Below are positions 49,994-60,703 of a stretch of DNA of 64,000 bases, one piece after another. The stretch lies in assembly GCA_034521465.1 (NCBI GenBank), contig JAXHMN010000010.1, positions 310,001 through 374,000 of the forward strand, given 5' to 3'. The notes under the pieces are model-generated. The model worked only from the letters and a program-made list of their open reading frames with translations, was not told the DNA's origin and searched no databases. Position numbers and translations under genes: made by a program. Source of the DNA: SURF-28 sp034521465. GTDB lineage: Bacteria > Bacteroidota > Ignavibacteria > Ignavibacteriales > Melioribacteraceae. The number at the start of each line of letters is the position of its first letter. Position 1 is the first letter of the stretch.

Positions 49994-50779
49994 TTAGATA
50001 CCTCGCTTCATCATTCTTTCCGTAAACATATTATCATCAATACCGGTGTTGAGTTTTACATCTTTCAGCTTCATTATAGTTCTGTGATCTTTTTGAACAT
50101 TGTGCATTTCAGAATGAAGTATCGTCCAAAAACCGTCAATCTTATCATACTTTTTGACGGTAAGATTTTTAAGATGATCTCCGTCTTCGTCGTAAAACTC
50201 TTTTTTCAATCCGATCCATTTATCTTTACTTACCCATACAACTGTTTTCGAATACATATAATCTTCCTCTTTAGAAATACTTTCGACTACGTAGCAATCT
50301 TCGCCGTTAATTGTTTCTTCACGTAAAAGTTTATGAGTATCTTCAGAAGGATGGCGGTCTCCGAGATCATCGTAAGCAAAGTCCGAGCCCATAAAGTAAT
50401 CGCTTTTGCTGTCGCTGGAGATTCTCTTCACTTTTTTAAGCGCAGGAAGATAAATCCACTGATCGTCGTCTCTTCCTTCTTCATCATAACTCCAGTTCAT
50501 AAAAGAAGTATTTCTTACATCAGCAGGTGAAAGAAAGAACATTATGCTTTTTTCTTCTTTGCCGTAATCTTTGCTATACTGTTTAATTTCTCGTACACGT
50601 TCATTACCTCGTGAGTTGATCAGTGTCATGGTGAGATCAGAAGTTGCATCTTCACCTGTTGGACGATAATAAACGTTTTCAATAATTTTTTTACCGGTCA
50701 ACTCTTCTTGAGCATATAAACTTATACTAAAGATAGCTGCCGCTAAAAGTGTTAGTGTTATTACATTTCTGAGTTTCAT
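49994..50779 (-). CDS. LolA-like outer-membrane lipoprotein-sorting protein
   Basis: 261 residues, intact. Signal peptide (MKLRNVITLTLLAAAIFSISLYAQ), then DLTMTLINSRGNERVREIKQYSKDY, SIMFFLSPADVRNTSFMNWSYDEEGRDDDQWIYLPALKKVKRISSDSKSDYFMGSDFAYDD, a pattern of the DUF4292/outer-membrane lipoprotein-sorting family. Such proteins are routinely encoded beside MMPL exporters. It starts one base after the YtfJ-like stop and ends one base before the barrel protein, so the order is fixed as one operon. Confidence 0.85.
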   Translation of the reverse strand: MKLRNVITLTLLAAAIFSISLYAQEELTGKKIIENVYYRPTGEDATSDLTMTLINSRGNERVREIKQYSKDYGKEEKSIMFFLSPADVRNTSFMNWSYDEEGRDDDQWIYLPALKKVKRISSDSKSDYFMGSDFAYDDLGDRHPSEDTHKLLREETINGEDCYVVESISKEEDYMYSKTVVWVSKDKWIGLKKEFYDEDGDHLKNLTVKKYDKIDGFWTILHSEMHNVQKDHRTIMKLKDVKLNTGIDDNMFTERMMKRGI

Positions 50780-50780
50780 T

Positions 50781-51350
50781 TTAGAACTCCTCTTTTTTTA
50801 TTTCACTTTCAATAATGGTCAGTAATTTATTTTTAATATCGTCGTTTAGTTCTTCATTGAAGAAAGAGATAACTTTACCCGAAGCATCTATCACAATTAT
50901 GTTTGGATTATCTTCGGATAAATTCCATCCCTTTAATAAAACTTCATCTTTATCAAGCACATATGATTTGGTTGTATCTTCCTTTGCTCTTCCTTTTACT
51001 TTTCCCTCAATAATGCTGTTGGGAATCCAAGTAGCTTCGGTATTAATTATCAATGTCATTTTTACGTATTCGTGAGAAAAACCTGCACTATCTATTTTAT
51101 TAAGCAACGGCTCAACATTTCCTTGCTGGTTGGGCGCTACATAAAAAACTATATTTAGTTTGTTTTTAAGATCGGAGCTTTTCCATTCTGTACCGTTAAT
51201 ATTACCTCCTTTGTCTTCGCTTAAAAATAAATCCGGAAGATTCTTGTTTATTTCTACTTGTGCGTTTACCGAAACTGCAGTAAATAGAATAATGATTAAA
51301 AACCGAGATATAGTTTTGATACTTCTATAATTCTTATTTATTCTCATCAC
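50781..51350 (-). CDS. YtfJ/thioredoxin-like periplasmic protein
   Basis: 189 residues, intact. Signal peptide MMRINKNYRSIKTISRFLIIILFTAVSVNAQ, then LPDLFLSEDKGGNINGTEWKSSDLKNKLNIVFYVAPNQQGNVEPLLNKID, a thioredoxin-fold N-terminus with no CXXC pair, and VLDKDEVLLKGWNLSEDNPNIIVIDASGKVISFF. It resembles YtfJ-type proteins. The start overlaps the exporter stop by 17 bases. A structural or regulatory role in the export cluster is inferred. Confidence 0.75.
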   Translation of the reverse strand: MMRINKNYRSIKTISRFLIIILFTAVSVNAQVEINKNLPDLFLSEDKGGNINGTEWKSSDLKNKLNIVFYVAPNQQGNVEPLLNKIDSAGFSHEYVKMTLIINTEATWIPNSIIEGKVKGRAKEDTTKSYVLDKDEVLLKGWNLSEDNPNIIVIDASGKVISFFNEELNDDIKNKLLTIIESEIKKEEF

Positions 51351-53639
51351 TATTCCTTTTCTTTTTGAAATACACGTTTGATTTATAGAGTACTAAAAAC
51401 ATTATTGTTACGGTACCCAAGAAACTTGTAAACATATTTAGAGAAACCAATGCACCAAGAGATCGGTTTGGCGGGAATACGGAAAACAATAAGACCAAAA
51501 AGCCGGCAATTACAACTATAGCATTAAAACTTATTGCCCTTCCGGAGTGATGCATAGTCTCTTTTATTGTTAATTCTTTATCGCCCGATTCGAGTGCGTA
51601 GATTTTATATCTTTCAATAAAGTGAACGGCGTAGTCTATTCCGATACCGACCGCAATACTTGAGATTAATGCTGTTGTTGTGCTTAAAGGTATACCGAAT
51701 AAGCCCATCAGTCCAAAACTGATGACTGCAGTTATTGTGATAGGTATAGAGCCGATTAAGCCGATTGATATTTTCTTGAACATAATTGAAAGAAGTACAA
51801 TTATAATTAATAGTGAAAGGAGAAGGCTTTTAATTTGACCTTCCAAAATAAGATCGGTAAATACGAGAGCTTTATAACCCGATCCGGCATATTCAATATT
51901 TACATTATGTTTTGCGAAATCATCTTTATATTCATCGAGTTTTTCAATTGCGCGGTTCACTTCTTTCGAATTATCGCTCTTTAGTTGAACATTGACGTTT
52001 GCCTTCTTGTAATCGTAGTCGACCACTTTCCAAAGATTATCCGGGTCGCCGGACATTTCGTAAAGAAGGAGATATTGAGCAATCAAATTTTGTGAATCGG
52101 GTATGGTGTTATAGGCTTCATTATCGGCGTTCATTACTTTGTTCATTCTTTTTATGTAATCCGCAAGCGAAAATGAATTTCCCACCACATCAATCGATTC
52201 GACGCCGGTCTGCATTTTGTCGATTAAACGCTGAACCTCCGGTTCTTTGAATTTGTCATTGATCATCCGAATCGAGAATTACATTTAGTGTATTTGTACC
52301 GCCGAAGTGTTGATTTACAAAAGCATCTGTTTGAACTATATCGCTGTCTTTTTCAAACTTGTCGAGAAAACTTGAGTTGATCCAAACTTCATTTATCCCG
52401 ATTACCGAGACAACTATAATAACAGCGGTAACCGAAATTACGAGCAGCTTGAATTTTACCGTCCACTCGGCAAACTTATATGAGAACTTTCCGCTCTCTT
52501 CTTTTGATTTTTCTTGATGAACTTTTCTTCTCGGCAATCCGAATACGATTATTGCAGCCGGAATTAAAACAAGCGAAAATACCATCGCCATCATGACTCC
52601 GAATGCCGTAAACAATCCGAAATATTTTATTGGATAGACTTCGGATGTCAGAAGTGAGATGAATCCTACCGCTGTTGTTACGGAAGTCATTGCAATCGGT
52701 TTCCACATCCCTTTGATCATATCTTTTACTGCGTCTATTTTTTTCGCATCTGGATGTTCAAATAGATAGAGATCAAGATGACTGTAAAGGTGGATGCCGT
52801 CGGCTACTCCAATGGCAATAAGCATAACGGGAATCATTGTAGAAACCGAGTAAATCGGTATCCCGATAACCGCCATTAATCCGAATGCCCAAATTGTGCT
52901 GAATAGAACTACGAGTAGTGTGAAGATTGTATTTCGCACACTTCGCATAACAAAATAAAGAACCAGTATTATAACAGCTATTACAATAGGAACCATTATC
53001 ATCATGTCCTTCGGTGCAAGATAAGCAAGAGTTCCTTCCACAATCGGAACACCGGCTACGTGAAGTATTTCTGGTCCTTTGTAAGATTTTGCCAAATCCA
53101 AAATTTCGTGATAAAATTCGATTGTAAAAACATCGTCATCTATTGCCGCTACAATAAGCGCTATCTCTTCATTTTCCGATACAATTCGTTTGAAAACCAT
53201 TTCGTTGCTTCGAACATCGATCTGCTTAATTGCTTCAATTCTTCTTCGGTTTGAGGGATCTTATTGTAAAAATCCTTTACATCCAGACTTCCTTCAGTTC
53301 CAACAATGTTTTCCGCGGTATAAAGCGAAGTAACATCATCTTTATTGATCTCTTCCATCTTCTGAAGTTTGCGGGTAAGATCTTTTATTTTCTTTAATGT
53401 AGAAGGATTATAGATTCCATCTTTATTTTCGACCGCGATCAATATGCCGTCTTTAATATTGAATATTTCTTCTGCTTGATCACTGAAAACAAATGCCGGA
53501 TGATCATACGGCATATATTCATCAAGATCGGTTTCCATTCTTGAATTTTCTATCATTCTATCCATAAAAAACAGAGATACAATTAGAATTAAGTACAAGA
53601 GCAATTATCGATCCGATTAAGTGTTTGTTTTTTGGGCAT
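51334..53639 (-). CDS. MMPL/RND-type exporter, frameshifted
   Basis: Inner-membrane transporter of about 770 residues built as two repeats. Each repeat has one N-terminal helix (VLYLILIVSLFFMD; LLVISVTAVIIVVS), a large periplasmic loop and five helices. TTALISSIAVGIGIDYAVHFIERYK and STMIPVMLIAIGVADGIHLYSHLDLY are the two GxxxD motifs used in proton coupling. Frame breaks near 53600, 53180 and 52260 separate four good segments. The start at 53639 (MPKKQ...HLIGSIIA) is the best ATG. The cargo may be a lipid or hopanoid-like molecule, judged from family and companions only. Confidence 0.82.
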
Positions 53640-53656
53640 TTCATATTTCACTCGTT

Positions 53657-54245
53657 TTAGTTTATTGGAACCAACTTATAGCTTAAAAATCTCTTTCCTT
53701 TCTTAGTAAGAGCACCGTTTAGCACTATCTTCAATAGATGATCAAGCTCCCACTCAAAATGCTTAGTATTCCTTTTGGTAACTTCCGTTATTGCACCGTA
53801 GATTAATTTGAGATAAAGTTCTGCCGGATGATCGTTCAGCACACCCTTTTTTACCCCGCTTGTTATTAACAAACGAAGCAGCGGTATTATATTGTGTTTT
53901 CGAAACCGTGCAACCTTAATCCAGATCTCGGGATAAGAACGTTTCAACTCGGCAAGCGAAATGTCATCAAAAGCTTTTAGATTCTTTTTGACAATATCAA
54001 AAATCATGTAGAACTTTTCGATGAAGGGAGATTCATTTGCCACAATATAGATTACATCACCGTAAGCTTCGTTAAGCATATTCATTATAGTGTTATCTAT
54101 TAACATATATTTGTTGTCGAATCTCCGCATAAATAGTTTTTTTACTAATTTTAAGCTCCGATGCTATATCGTCAACAGGAATATTTTGAAACCCTTCTGC
54201 TTGAAATCTTTCTGATAGATATTTTTGAATTTCATTTTTAGTCAT
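53657..54245 (-). CDS. TetR-family regulator next to the exporter, one frameshift
   Basis: Repressor likely controlling the exporter. The start at 54245 reads MTKNEIQKYLSERFQAEGFQNIPVDDIASELKISKKTIY, a TetR helix-turn-helix. After a break near 54120 the frame continues FDNKYMLIDNTIMNMLNEAYGDV with a helical ligand-binding domain (ESPFIEKFYMIFDIVKKNLKAFDD). About 196 residues. A perfect palindrome (GTTAACGTTAAC) lies 15 bases before the start. Confidence 0.85.
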
Positions 54246-54260
54246 TGTATTATAATATTT

Positions 54261-54272
54261 GTTAACGTTAAC
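54261..54272. promoter_or_regulatory. TetR-type operator candidate
   Basis: GTTAACGTTAAC is a perfect 12-base palindrome between the TetR gene and the next regulator. Its extended flanks are TTAGTTAACGTTAACAAAT. It sits where autoregulation would need it. Confidence 0.55.
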
Positions 54273-54294
54273 TAACATTATTTGTCAAAAAAAA

Positions 54295-54880
54295 CTATTT
54301 CCCAATCATTTCAGTTATTGCGTTAATAATTTTATTGCCTTTATTCGAAAGATTAAATCCGAAGCCGCCGAGCCGCCATTCTAAAACTGTCAAACGAATA
54401 AATCCTAAAATCATCGTCACAATGTCACCTGTTTCAATACTTTTAAAATCATTTTCGGCTTTTCCTTGGTCGACAATTGATGTTAGTAAACTTTTCCGGT
54501 ATTTAATTATTCTCATTAGTTTTTGTTTCAAAAGGTCGCTCTGGTTAAAGATATCTTCGGAGAATAGAACCGAGGTCATTTCTTTATTTTTTTGCAGAAA
54601 ATCGAAATGAAACTGGATAAACCTCTTCAACTTATCTGCAGCAATCTTCCCGGCGGCTAAATGCGTTTCTAGTTCATGATCGAACTCACCTATACGGGAT
54701 AAAATTCCAAGTATAATATCTTCTTTATTCAAAAAGTGACGATAAATAGCCGGTTCACTGATTTTAACTTTACCGGCTAACTCACGAATTGATAATGATT
54801 CATATCCCGCCTTCGTGAATTATATTTATTGCTTCATCAATAATTGTTTTTTGTCTTTCTTCTGTTGTTAAACGTGCCAT
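54295..54880 (-). CDS. second TetR-family regulator, one frameshift
   Basis: Start 54880: MARLTTEERQKTIIDEAINIIHEGGYESLSIRELAGKVKISEPAIYRHFLNKEDIILGILSRIGE, a complete TetR DNA-binding domain after removing one extra G near 54815. The ligand-binding part is helical (HFDFLQKNKEMTSVLFSEDIFNQSDLLKQKLM). About 195 residues. It is only 50 bases upstream of the other TetR gene and in the same orientation; the two differ in sequence. Confidence 0.87.
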
Positions 54881-54901
54881 AATTTATCTCATAAAAAATT
54901 G

Positions 54902-54923
54902 TTTGTTATCACTCACTAACAAA
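54902..54923. promoter_or_regulatory. inverted-repeat operator candidate upstream of the second TetR gene
   Basis: TTTGTTA-N8-TAACAAA (54902-54908, 54917-54923), a perfect seven-base inverted repeat 22 bases before the start at 54880. The half-site GTTA is shared with the GTTAACGTTAAC site at 54261. Confidence 0.55.
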
Positions 54924-55151
54924 TATAAAAGTTCAAAGATGCTTTGTCAAGAAAATAATTTTAAAGTTCACTTTTAGCGCTTTCTCGGCAAAAAGAAATT
55001 CAATGGAACGAATAAAAGCAAAAAAGAATCAGCCGCTAATGCGCGAATAAAAATCTTTCTATTCGTTCCTCATTCGTGAACGTCTATGGGGTCACCGGAT
55101 TTTTGGGTGGCAAAAGAATAAATTAACTTGAGAGAAAAACAATAGGATTAA

Positions 55152-55545
55152 ATGGAAATTAAGAGTTGGCAGTGCTAATATTACCAGCGGGGATATTAGA
55201 ATATTTGAATATACAGGTCTACGAGACAATAGAAAAAGAAATAACAATAAGTTTAGTTGAAAAGAATAAAGTACCACAGCTCCCAGATAAATATAAGATA
55301 GACGAGTAAGGCAAAAAGGCTTTAAGCAAATCACAATAAACGATTTTCCGATAAGAGGTAAGAAAGTCAGATTGTTATTGCGCAGAAGAGTTTGGCAGAT
55401 AGAAGGAGAAACGGAACTCTACAAAAAAGAAATTCCCTCACAAATATTTCCAGGCACAAAATTATCAAAAGATTTTGCAGATATTTTAAAGGAAGAGATT
55501 GAAAAAAGACCAGATAGAAATATCGACAGTCGCCCGAGCAAATAA
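55152..55545 (+). CDS. ISAon1-family N-terminal region protein, frameshifted
   Basis: Small helper ORF of the element. The start ATG 55152 reads MEIKELAVLILPAGILEYLNIQVYETIEKEITISLVEKNKVPQLPDKYKIDE in shifting frames, then DFPIRGKKVRLLLRRRVWQIEGETELYKKEIP and GTKLSKDFADILKEEIEKRPDRNIDSRPSK. The PAGILEY, DFPIRGKKV and GT..SK.FADILKE landmarks match the family. It overlaps the transposase gene by 47 bases. Two indels. Confidence 0.72.
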
Positions 55546-56482
55546 GTTAAAAGCAAATACATTAGAGAAACAATACAAAAATGTACTATCGACCTACAGT
55601 CAATTTAAGAGAGATCAAAGAGAACAAATATCAAAAGAATCATTTGTATACCCAGAGAATTTTCGAGAGGATATGGCAATAGATGAGACAGGCTTGATCA
55701 ACGGAGAATTATATACGATAGTAATAAATAAGACTGCCAAAGGGAAAAAGGGATCACTTGCAGCAATAATCAAAGGTACGAAATCCTCAATAATCACAAG
55801 GGAAATAACAGAATCGGTAGGCTTTGAAAAGTTAGTAAAGATAAAAGAAATAACCTTGGATTTATCGAATTCTATGGATTGGTCGGTACGTCAAATAGCG
55901 CCGAATGGAATCCATACTTATGATAGATTTCACGTACAGAAGATAGTAAGCGATGCAGTCCAAACATTACGAATAAGGTTAAGATGGCAAGCTATAGAAG
56001 AAGAAAATGAAGCTCTGTTAAAAGCCAAAGAATTAAAAGTAAAATATGAGTCCAAGGTATTTCGTAATGGAGATAGTAGAAAACAGTTATTAGCCCGAAG
56101 CAGATATTTTTTATTTAAGCCGTCAAATAAATGGAACAGATACCCAGAGACAAATCTGAGATATTGTTCAAAGAATATCCCGAGCTTTTAGAATCATATA
56201 ATTTGTCAATGTATTTTCGCAATTGTTATGAAAACAAAAATAAAACAAACAGCTTTGAGCAATGGATAAAAAAAGTAGAAACCACGAGTTTGAGAGAGAT
56301 GAAGATAGCAGCAGAAACAATAAAAACGAAATCTAGGTGGAATAAAGAATTACTTTCATAACCGAGCCACTAATGCTGCAATAGAGAGTTTTCATTCAAA
56401 ACTAAAATTGTTCAGACAAAGAATAAGAGGTGTCGTTGATAAAGATTATTTCTTTTTCAGAATCATCCAATACTTTGCTTGA
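55499..56482 (+). CDS. ISAon1-family transposase, frameshifted
   Basis: Start near 55499 (MKKDQIEISTVARANKLKANTLEKQYKNVLSTYSQFKRDQ). The DDE catalytic core reads MAIDETGLINGELYTIVINKTAKGKKGSLAAIIKGTKSS, HTYDRFHVQKIVSDAVQTLRIRLRWQAIEEENEALL, and NRATNAAIESFHSKLKLFRQRIRGVVDKDYFFFRI with the final glutamate. One frame break near 56135 and another near 56335. Stop 56480-56482. Confidence 0.85.
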
Positions 56483-56499
56483 TATCTTTTGCCACCTAT

Positions 56500-57050
56500 T
56501 TATCCGGTGAGCCCATCTATGATAGTCAATGGCCCCAAGCCCAAGTATTGACGTATATGTGTCCAGTTTTTACCTTCTATATGTGCGTTATCATTTTTCT
56601 GATATGATCTTGATCTCGTATACTCTACAGGTCTTTTTCTTTTTGTAAAGTAACTCATTAAATGCCAATTTAGAAACTCTCCACCATTGTCACTATCAAA
56701 TCCCAATATCTTGAAGCTGAGGGATTCCTCTATACTTCGTATGGCCTCAAAACAACCCTTCTGACCCTTACCCCATATTGCTCGGCTCTCTATCCAACCA
56801 GTTGCTATATCTACTGTGTTTACTGTATATGCAAATTGTCCCGCTACTGAACTACCACAATGAGCTACTGTGTCTGCTTCTATAAATCCTGGTTTACTTT
56901 CATCCCATTGGTTTGTTTTTATAGGGACTTGCTTTTTTATCAACGATCCAGGCTTTGTGGTTGCTAGTCCTAATTTCTTGTGTCTTTTCCTTGTTGATTG
57001 TAATATCCTATCTATCGTTGCTGGAGATATTTCTAAAAGCTCTAAAAACT
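56500..57050 (-). pseudogene. integrase/transposase remnant cut by the ISAon1 element
   Basis: DDE-type integrase core: KPGFIEADTVAHCGSSVAG (first D), ILGFDSDNGGEFLNWHLMSYF (second D) and KNDNAHIEGKNWTHIRQYLG (E). The N-terminal part (ISPATIDRILQSTRKRHKKLGLATTKPGS) is recoverable in another frame. The expected C-terminal domain is missing because the ISAon1 right end lies at 56513. It resembles a known type of integrase seen with IS elements in environmental genomes, but the IS family could not be fixed. Confidence 0.8.
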
Positions 57051-57124
57051 AATCATAGATTATTTATTGACAAAAATGTTCAAATTGCTATATTGGAGGG
57101 TTTTGAGTTTTCTATTACGGAGAA

Positions 57125-59213
57125 ATGAAGAAAATTCCCTTATATATATTTGTTCTTTTATTGAATCTAAGTTTATTTGCACAGTTAGATTCGCTTGGGT
57201 TACAGCTTAAAACTCCAGCAAGCGAGCGTCATACACAAGCAATCTTTACGACTGCAGGCGATACATTAAAACAACCATTTGCCGTTTTTGTAATCGACTC
57301 ATCTAATTCGGGTGTTCCGAACATACCTATAGTTTTTGGCATTATCTCTCAACCGGAAAATGAGCACAGAACTAAAATTCACAATGAATTAGTTTATACC
57401 GATTCATCCGGTTTTGCTCGAACAAATATTTCACTAGGTAAAAAAGCCGGCACTTACATTTTCTCCGCCAGAATTAAAGATTACCACGATCACGAAAAAA
57501 CCAAACCAATTTATTTAACCATAAAAGCAAGAGAGCCCAGTTGGGTTTTTATTCTTGCCAGCGGTGTAATAGGTGGATTGGGTTTGTTCCTTTTGGGTCT
57601 GCACATGTTGAGTACCGGGCTTAAGAAAACCGCCGGTAATAAAATGCGGGCGATTTTAAGTAAGGTAACCAATAATAGATTTGTAGCTGTTGGTATAGGT
57701 GCTTTAATTACAATGGTCATTCAAAGCTCAAGCGCTACAACTGTAATGTTAGTCAGCTTTGTAAAGGCAAAACTGATGACATTCACACAAACATTGGGAA
57801 TAATTCTCGGCGCTGCGATCGGAACAACGATCACGCTTCAACTTATTGCATTCAAAATTACTGATTTTGCCTTGTTGATTATCGGCATTGGTTTTGTCTT
57901 CTACTTTTTTTCGAAATCCAAAAAATTTAGAAATATAGGCGAATCGATTTTAGGTTTTGGAATACTTTTTTTCGGCATGTATATCATGTCGGATGCAATG
58001 AGTCCGCTTAGGACTTATCAGCCATTTATTAATGTTTTGCTCGAATTGGAAAATCCTCTACTCGGTATTTTAATAGGAACTATACTTACAGCACTTCTGC
58101 AAAGCAGTTCAGCATTTTTAGGAATTGTCTTAATACTAAGTATGCAAGGTTTAATAACACTTGATGCTGCAATTCCACTTATATTCGGAGCCAATATTGG
58201 CACCTCTATAACCGCCATATTAGCCAGTATAAATGCGAACCGCGATGCAAAAAGAGTAGCGCTTGCACATACGCTATTTAAAGTTGTTGCTGTATTAATT
58301 TTTGTATGGTTTATTCCGGCTTTCAGTGAGTTTACCAAAATGGTCTCTCCTTCAATAGAAAGCGCTGAAGTTTTAGCCGGATCAAATTCTGTTATACCTC
58401 GTCAGATTGCCAATGCTCATACTGTTTTTAATGTTCTATTTACTATTCTCTTTTTACCGTTTTTAACACCGATTGCAGACTTGATATATAAGAATTCTTC
58501 CGGATAAAGAAGAAATTATTGTTTCACCTTATAAAACAAAATTTTTAGAAGAGTCTTTAATTTCAACTCCCGCCTTAGCATTAAATTTGGCAAAAGCAGA
58601 GGTATTAAACTTTGCAGAGAAAGTTAAATTGATGACCGAGAAAATTATTATCCCTTTCTTTGAAGATAAACCGGAAATTCTCAAGGAAATTAAAGAGCTT
58701 GAAAACGAGGTTGATTTCCTTCAATTCAAAACTGCGAAGTACTTAACTAGAATCAGTCAACAAGACGTACAAGAAGAAATTGCCGAAGAATCATTTCAAA
58801 TTCTTCAATGCTCTGCCGAGTTTGAATTTATAGCTGATCTAATTTCATCACGTCTTCGGACACTTGCCAAAAAACGGATTAAATACAATTTAAGATTTTC
58901 ACCTGAAGGTCAAACAGAGTTAGCAAAAGTTCACCTCCGTTCCGTTAAACAAGTGGCACGTGCAATTGAAGTTTTTAAAGACACAAGTTTTGAAAGAGGA
59001 AAAAAGCTTGAACGTAAGTATCAAAAATATAAAGCGGGTGAACTCGATCTTAAGCGCTCACATTTTGAAAGACTGCGCCAAGATATACCCGAGTCGATTC
59101 AGACAAACGAGCTTCATCTTGAATTGATCGATCTTTTCTTGAGAATTAACCGGCACGCCGCAATAGTCGGTAGAATTATGATGGGCGAAGTTGAGAGCGA
59201 AGAAGAAACATGA
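57125..59213 (+). CDS. Na/Pi cotransporter with an N-terminal Ig-like domain and C-terminal PhoU domain, one frameshift
   Basis: Start 57125. Residues 1-20 form a signal peptide. A periplasmic Ig-like domain follows (SGVPNIPIVFGIISQPENE, YTDSSGFARTNISLGKKAGTY). The NptA membrane core runs from ILASGVIGGLGLFLLGLHMLSTGL, with the repeated QSSSATTVMLVSFV and LQSSSAFLGIVLI motifs that bind sodium and phosphate. After one indel at about 58500 the tail (FAEKVKLMTEKIIIPFFEDKPEI) is a PhoU-like domain. About 695 residues. It is alone on the plus strand. Confidence 0.9.
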
Positions 59214-59282
59214 TCAAGAGGAAAGCAGCGAGCAATTCAACTCAGTAATTTTGCTTTTGAGAATTTATTAGTCGTAATAATA

Positions 59283-60116
59283 CTATAAGAAGAGCAAGCG
59301 CGTTATCATAAACCCTAGTCGCAGATCACCATTGTCGAATGACTTATCAGCTCCGGAAAGAAATTGAGTTTGATTTAGATCGGTACTATTGGTTAAAAAT
59401 ATTTTAAAGAAATGACCGCCGGTTTCAATCTCCAATCCAAAACTCATCGGATTATGAAAACTTCTCCAGCCTGTTACAGTTGGATTGTATTCCCAAATTA
59501 AGCTGAAAACTTCACTCAAATAATATTGCAGATAAGTCCCCATTGTAAAGCTATACTGATTTTCCTTGCACTCAGGATGACTATTATTTAAGTAGGAAGG
59601 AACAATCCCAAACGCAAGTTTTTTATCATACATTGTATTGAAAATTGCTTGTACAAAATATTGAAATGCTTTTGAATCTGATGATTCTATAATTGGATGA
59701 TCGCTGTTCCAAGCTGCACCGGCATTTAATGTTATCATAAAAGGTAGAACATCATTATCGTTCTCAAACACTTTTTGTTTCAAGGAGAGTTCGTAGTTAT
59801 CGAATGCGTTTGACCGTCCTAATGTTACCTGTGTATTGGGTGTGATTCCATAAGCTAAAGCTAGACGGTTTACTACCGGACCATCTAACCCCCAAAAATC
59901 TTTACTTCCGCTTTTAATAGTCGGAATGAATCTATGTGAAATTTCTATTTCCAATTCCCGCTTACCAACTGTTTCAGCGGTTGGCAGATTTACGGCAAAG
60001 GTAGAATGAAATAATTCAACAGGAAGGTTCTCCTCCGGTTCTTCCCTCTCCCATTTTACTTGTGAAAAGACAACACTAATTGTTAACAACGCCATGAGCA
60101 ACATTTTTTTTATCAT
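59283..60116 (-). CDS. outer-membrane beta-barrel protein (DUF5777-like)
   Basis: 277 residues, intact. Signal peptide MIKKMLLMALLTISVVFSQ. The landmarks HSTFAVNLPTAETVGKRELEIEISHRFIPTIKSGSKDFWGLDGPVVNRLALAYGITPNTQVTLGRSNAFDNYELSLK match the DUF5777 family found with cytochrome and YceI genes in Bacteroidota. It ends MITRLLFL. Function unknown. First past the three small genes on its strand and probably in one unit with YceI and the cytochrome lipoprotein. Confidence 0.78.
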   Translation of the reverse strand: MIKKMLLMALLTISVVFSQVKWEREEPEENLPVELFHSTFAVNLPTAETVGKRELEIEISHRFIPTIKSGSKDFWGLDGPVVNRLALAYGITPNTQVTLGRSNAFDNYELSLKQKVFENDNDVLPFMITLNAGAAWNSDHPIIESSDSKAFQYFVQAIFNTMYDKKLAFGIVPSYLNNSHPECKENQYSFTMGTYLQYYLSEVFSLIWEYNPTVTGWRSFHNPMSFGLEIETGGHFFKIFLTNSTDLNQTQFLSGADKSFDNGDLRLGFMITRLLFL

Positions 60117-60131
60117 GCTTAAAACCCATTT

Positions 60132-60693
60132 TTAATTTAGATGTTTAAGATGGAATTCTAATTCTAACTTCATCACTTCATCGATCTTCATAAACATAAA
60201 CTGCGGAATATCAATTTTGAAATCCGGCAGAGAAACATCAAAGTTTGTTTTTGCAATAAACCCGTTATCAACTTCTTTTAATGTTCCGGTTGCCTCCATA
60301 TTTTTTGTGACACCGTGAATTGAAATTTGCCCGGCAACTGTTACTTCGTATAAATTACTCTCGATCTCTTCAATGTTTTGGATGCTTCCTTCAAAATAAG
60401 TAAACCTATATTTCTCCGTTTCCAAATAATTATCCCGCATATGCCGGTTTCTTAAATCTATTCCGGTATCCAATGTAGTTAAATCAACTTCAAAGTAAAG
60501 TTGGTTATCCGACAAATCTTCAAGCGATTTTAAGTACATATAGCCGTCTATGTTATTTGTAATGCCGTCAAAATCTTCCAGCGGCGCATCAGAGAATGAA
60601 TCTAACAAGATTATCCTTTGACTTATCTACATGATATTCCTGTGCATATGTTATTCCTAAAGCAATAAAGATTATTAAAAATATTCTTTTCAT
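60132..60693 (-). CDS. YceI-family periplasmic protein, one frameshift
   Basis: Start 60693: MKRIFLIIFIALGITYAQEYHVDKSKDNLVRFI, a signal peptide then the YceI opening. After an indel near 60600 come SDAPLEDFDGITNNIDGYMYL, VDLTTLDTGIDLRNRHMRDNYLETEKY and VAGQISIHGVTKNMEATGTLKEVDNG. The family is a lipocalin-like barrel binding long hydrophobic molecules such as quinones. About 186 residues. Confidence 0.87.
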
Positions 60694-60703
60694 AACATAC
60701 CTC

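Larger units (their letters stand above)
55088..56513 (+). mobile_element. ISAon1-type (ISL3-like) insertion sequence
   Basis: Terminal inverted repeats of about 28 bases: left GGGGTCACCGGAT.....GTGGCAAAAGA (55088-55117), right the reverse of GGGCTCACCGGAT....GGTGGCAAAAGAT (56486-56513). TCTATG occurs next to both ends, a possible short or imperfect target duplication. The element carries the small N-terminal-region gene and the main transposase. It interrupts an integrase remnant on its right. Confidence 0.82.
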
